Assembly (NCBI GenBank): GCA_016926315.1
Contig: JAFGOU010000534.1
Span: 1-8,745, forward strand
Direction of reading: 5' to 3'
From: Chitinispirillaceae bacterium
Lineage (GTDB): Bacteria > Fibrobacterota > Chitinivibrionia > Chitinivibrionales > Chitinispirillaceae
DNA: 8,745 nt
Shown here: piece by piece, positions 6,516-8,745 of the stretch
How positions within the stretch are numbered: position 1 is the first letter of the stretch
Layout: each line of letters opens with the position of its first letter
The notes under the pieces: generated by a model
Seen by the model: the letters and a program-made list of their open reading frames with translations, nothing else
Databases searched by the model: none
What the model was told of the DNA's origin: nothing
Translations under genes and position numbers: made by a program

Positions 6516-7677
6516 CCTTCTCATGACGCTTCTCCTGGCCGGCGTGGCCCTGCTGGCGCGGTGTTCCATGACGTCGCTCGACAGCATGGGCGGCTCATCG
6601 GGGACCGAAGTCAGCGCGCTGACGGGAATGGTGACCGATCCGGACGGCAATCCGATTGCCAACGCCGACGTGCGGCTGCGTCCGGTGCGTTTTCTGCCCG
6701 ACTCCCTTGCCTCATCGTCGTATGTGCAGACCCACTCGATCGTTGATACGGTCACCGGTTCCAATGGCGGCTTCAGTATCGTCCGGTTGTTCCCAGGAGA
6801 CTATCATATCGAAATCATCTACCGGGACTCGATCGGAACGCTTATCGAGGCGAAGGTTCAAGGAACACTTTTGGCACGGCTGCCCGTTGCCGCCGCCCTG
6901 CCGCTTGCCACGTTGGCCGGAAATGTCCAGATCAATTACAGCAGCAATTCATTTACCGCGGTCCAGGTTTTCGGAATGCAGCGGTCGATCAGGCCCGACA
7001 GCCTTGGAAATTTCGTGATAAAAGTCCCGGAAGGGAAGCACCGCCTGCATATCGGCGGGTACGTCTTCGATTCCACTGCCTCCGGAACGGAGTTCGACGG
7101 CATTGACGTTTCGCTTCAGGTCGCTCCCGGTGAGAACAAAGACGTCGGCACCTTCAGGCTCAAGCCGCCTCCGCCTCCGCCCTGTCCCGACGGGACGTGC
7201 GATTCGGCAGTGGTGCGATACCTGCTCGATGCCGTGGGTCTCGTGAATGTCAGCCGGTCCGAAGTCACCCGTATTGAAAACGGCCGGGTGGTCGAATTGA
7301 ACCTCAGGGGAAGAAACCTTTCGGGAGGGATTCCGCCCGACATCAACAAGCTGGTCGCGTTGCGACTTCTCGACCTCGGGCAGACCGGACTTCCGAATAT
7401 GTTTCCGGATATGGGAAGGATGAGCCAGCTTGAAATCGTGCGCCTGGACCGGAACCGCATACCCGTGTTTTCATCCACGGTCGGCAATCTGACAAGGCTC
7501 AGGGAACTCGACCTGTACGGCAACGAGCTGACCGCCCTGCCTGGATCCATTCTTTTCCTGAACACATTGACTTATCTGAATGTCGGAAACAATCACCTGT
7601 GCGCAGTCGATTCGGCAACTGCCGCCTGGATCGACCGGTATGACCGGCAGTGGCGCACCAACCAGCGATGCAGATAA
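6493..7677 (+). CDS. Putative lipoprotein with carboxypeptidase-regulatory-like domains and leucine-rich repeats
   Basis: A 394-residue exported protein. The N-terminus is MTAMRNRDLL, a hydrophobic stretch and then LLARC; C24 is the presumed lipidation site, although Arg at -1 is unusual for a lipobox. Residues 42-112 (ALTGMVTDPDGNPIANADV...) are a carboxypeptidase-regulatory-like beta domain. Residues about 138-222 look like a second, more divergent one (VQVFG..., DSLGNFVIKVPEGKHRL). A hinge of six prolines (225-230) leads into CPDGTC. Residues about 237-394 hold leucine-rich repeats of the plant-like type (VVELNLRGRNLSGGIPPDI; LRLLDLGQTGLP; LEIVRLDRNRIP; LRELDLYGNELTALP; LTYLNVGNNHLC), closed by a cysteine-containing cap. 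AGGAG at 6483-6487, five bases before the ATG, sets the start inside the preceding gene. Likely a surface or periplasmic binding/adhesion protein; its ligand is unknown. It is probably co-expressed with the upstream regulator and the sulfotransferase downstream. Confidence 0.85.
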   Translation: MTAMRNRDLLMTLLLAGVALLARCSMTSLDSMGGSSGTEVSALTGMVTDPDGNPIANADVRLRPVRFLPDSLASSSYVQTHSIVDTVTGSNGGFSIVRLFPGDYHIEIIYRDSIGTLIEAKVQGTLLARLPVAAALPLATLAGNVQINYSSNSFTAVQVFGMQRSIRPDSLGNFVIKVPEGKHRLHIGGYVFDSTASGTEFDGIDVSLQVAPGENKDVGTFRLKPPPPPPCPDGTCDSAVVRYLLDAVGLVNVSRSEVTRIENGRVVELNLRGRNLSGGIPPDINKLVALRLLDLGQTGLPNMFPDMGRMSQLEIVRLDRNRIPVFSSTVGNLTRLRELDLYGNELTALPGSILFLNTLTYLNVGNNHLCAVDSATAAWIDRYDRQWRTNQRCR

Positions 7678-7720
7678 AACAACAAATGAACGATTACCGG
7701 CAACCAGGAACGAGGAACCC

Positions 7721-8745
7721 ATGACCATCTCTCGAAACACGGTACCCTGTTTAATCATAGCGCTCTTTGTCGCGACCACGACCGTATTCGCCGCGTCGTC
7801 GACCTTCGACGGCTACACCTTTGTGTTCAGCGGGACCAACGCCTACCTGTACGGCATGGATAAAAAAATCGTCAAGCAGTGGAGCGGACTCCGCAGCAAT
7901 TCCGCAGGCTGTGCCGATCTGTTGCGCGACTCGAGCCTGCTCTGGCCGTCGTACGATCGTGGTGCGTGGACCAACAGAGGCGCGCTGGAGGGCGGCCGGA
8001 TTCAGATTGTCAAATGGGACGGCACCGTGACATGGGACTACCTCTACCGCAGCGCCGACTATATGCCGCACCATGACATGGAACCGGTATACTATACCAA
8101 CGATCCAAAAGAAAAACCGAACATCCTGGTCATCTGCTATTCCGTATGGGGCGATAAAATAACTGAACTCCGGCCCACGGGGCTGAATACGGCAGAGGTG
8201 GTATGGGAGTGGAAAGCAAGCGACCACACCTGCGCCGCCAACACCGGGAGCGACAAGCCGGAACTGCTCGATAAAGGCAAAGGCGGCATCGGCAGCTTTC
8301 CCGGTGATTTCGATAAGATGCACACCAACTGCGTCAGCTTCAACCGGACGCTGAATCAACTCGTTCTGAGCGTCAAGGGTTACAGTGAGATGATGGTCAT
8401 CGACCACAGCACCACTACCGCCGAGGCACGCGGCGCGACCGGCGGCCGTTACGGTAAAGGCGGAAGCATTCTGTACCGGTGGGGCATGCCATCGAATTAC
8501 GGCGCAGCCGGAACACAGCAGATCAGGGGCCAGCACTGCTCAATCTGGATTATCGATACCATGCCCGGCACCAACCTCCGGCTTCCGGGCGCGTTCAACA
8601 TGATGTGCGTTGATAACGTCAATAAACGGGTCGTTGAGATCGTTCCGGCGGGTACCAGAAACGGCGTGTATCCCCGCACCGCCGGCGCCGCCTTTGAACC
8701 GGCAGTTCCGCTCTGGACCTATGCGGTCAGCACCATGGCGGGCAA
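7721..8745 (+). CDS. Exported aryl-sulfate sulfotransferase family protein (3' truncated by window end)
   Basis: An open frame from ATG 7721 runs to the window end without a stop (341 codons seen). Residues 1-25 form a signal peptide (hydrophobic LIIALFVATTTVFA, cleavage near FAA/SS). The rest matches the arylsulfotransferase family, beta-propeller enzymes that move sulfate from one phenol to another without PAPS. Landmarks are FDGYTFVFSGTNAYLYGMD (29-47), VKWDGTVTWDY (97-107), PHHDMEP (116-122, the conserved His-His-Asp), VVWEWKASDH (160-169), DKMHTNCVSFN (198-208), LVLSVKGYSEMMVIDHSTTT (214-233) followed by AEA, and GKGGSILYRWGMPSNYG (245-261). GAGGAA at 7712-7717 supports the start. A 43-base gap without terminator separates it from the lipoprotein gene, so it likely belongs to the same operon. 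The histidine-rich segment after QHC (271-273) departs from the usual QHDAHW pattern. Family assignment is strong; activity and the missing C-terminus (a sorting domain is possible) are not visible. Confidence 0.88.
   Translation, partial: MTISRNTVPCLIIALFVATTTVFAASSTFDGYTFVFSGTNAYLYGMDKKIVKQWSGLRSNSAGCADLLRDSSLLWPSYDRGAWTNRGALEGGRIQIVKWDGTVTWDYLYRSADYMPHHDMEPVYYTNDPKEKPNILVICYSVWGDKITELRPTGLNTAEVVWEWKASDHTCAANTGSDKPELLDKGKGGIGSFPGDFDKMHTNCVSFNRTLNQLVLSVKGYSEMMVIDHSTTTAEARGATGGRYGKGGSILYRWGMPSNYGAAGTQQIRGQHCSIWIIDTMPGTNLRLPGAFNMMCVDNVNKRVVEIVPAGTRNGVYPRTAGAAFEPAVPLWTYAVSTMAG

Noticed and set aside
7686..7724. 12-codon open frame whose TGA overlaps the sulfotransferase ATG
   Set aside because: It looks like a coupling leader peptide, but no ribosome-binding site precedes it and the sulfotransferase has its own GAGGAA; such short frames are expected by chance.
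7751..8536. 261-codon minus-strand open frame opposite the sulfotransferase
   Set aside because: The plus strand encodes a clear arylsulfotransferase family protein throughout this interval; the opposite frame is a by-product of GC-rich codon usage.
1..8745. CRISPR arrays, insertion sequences, prophage or integrase genes next to the tRNA
   Set aside because: No regularly spaced repeats, transposase or integrase motifs, or direct repeat of the tRNA 3' end were seen on reading both strands.

Overview
The window (8745 bases, moderately GC-rich) looks like a chromosomal segment of an environmental bacterium, most plausibly a member of Fibrobacterota or a close relative (Chitinispirillum/Chitinivibrio-like). 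The main clue is a clear TIGR02147/DUF4423-type regulator, a family expanded in Fibrobacter and also present in Bdellovibrio-like bacteria. A leucine-rich-repeat lipoprotein, an exported aryl-sulfate sulfotransferase and a membrane AraC-type regulator fit a carbohydrate-associated lifestyle. The taxonomic call is inference; no rRNA or phylogenetic marker is complete here.

Region 1 (1-3665, + strand) is a compact gene series: the 3' end of leuS, then rdgB (ITP/XTP house-cleaning pyrophosphatase), then a soluble sensor kinase (receiver-PAS-HisKA-HATPase), then an NtrC-type sigma54-dependent response regulator. leuS/rdgB share one base, rdgB/kinase overlap by 14 bases, and kinase/regulator are 18 bases apart, so this reads as one operon in which a two-component system has been attached to housekeeping genes.

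Region 2 (3677-5335, - strand) holds a membrane-tethered AraC-family regulator: signal sequence, CBM9-like periplasmic domain, one transmembrane helix, C-terminal AraC DNA-binding domain. It is preceded on the same strand by tRNA-Val(CAC), which has an excellent sigma70-type promoter. The open reading frame of the AraC gene runs back through the tRNA, so a naive start call would be wrong.

Region 3 (5336-5669) carries no convincing gene. It contains several inverted repeats, including a terminator-like hairpin with a T-run just before the next gene and an upstream heptamer that could form a competing pairing. This is a candidate attenuator.

Region 4 (5670-8745, + strand) is a probable operon: the TIGR02147-type regulator, overlapping by 23 bases a putative lipoprotein (carboxypeptidase-regulatory-like domains, proline hinge, leucine-rich repeats), followed 43 bases later by an exported aryl-sulfate sulfotransferase that runs off the window end. 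The most interesting candidates for new biology are this regulator-plus-surface-protein unit with its structured leader, and the transmembrane CBM9-AraC regulator.
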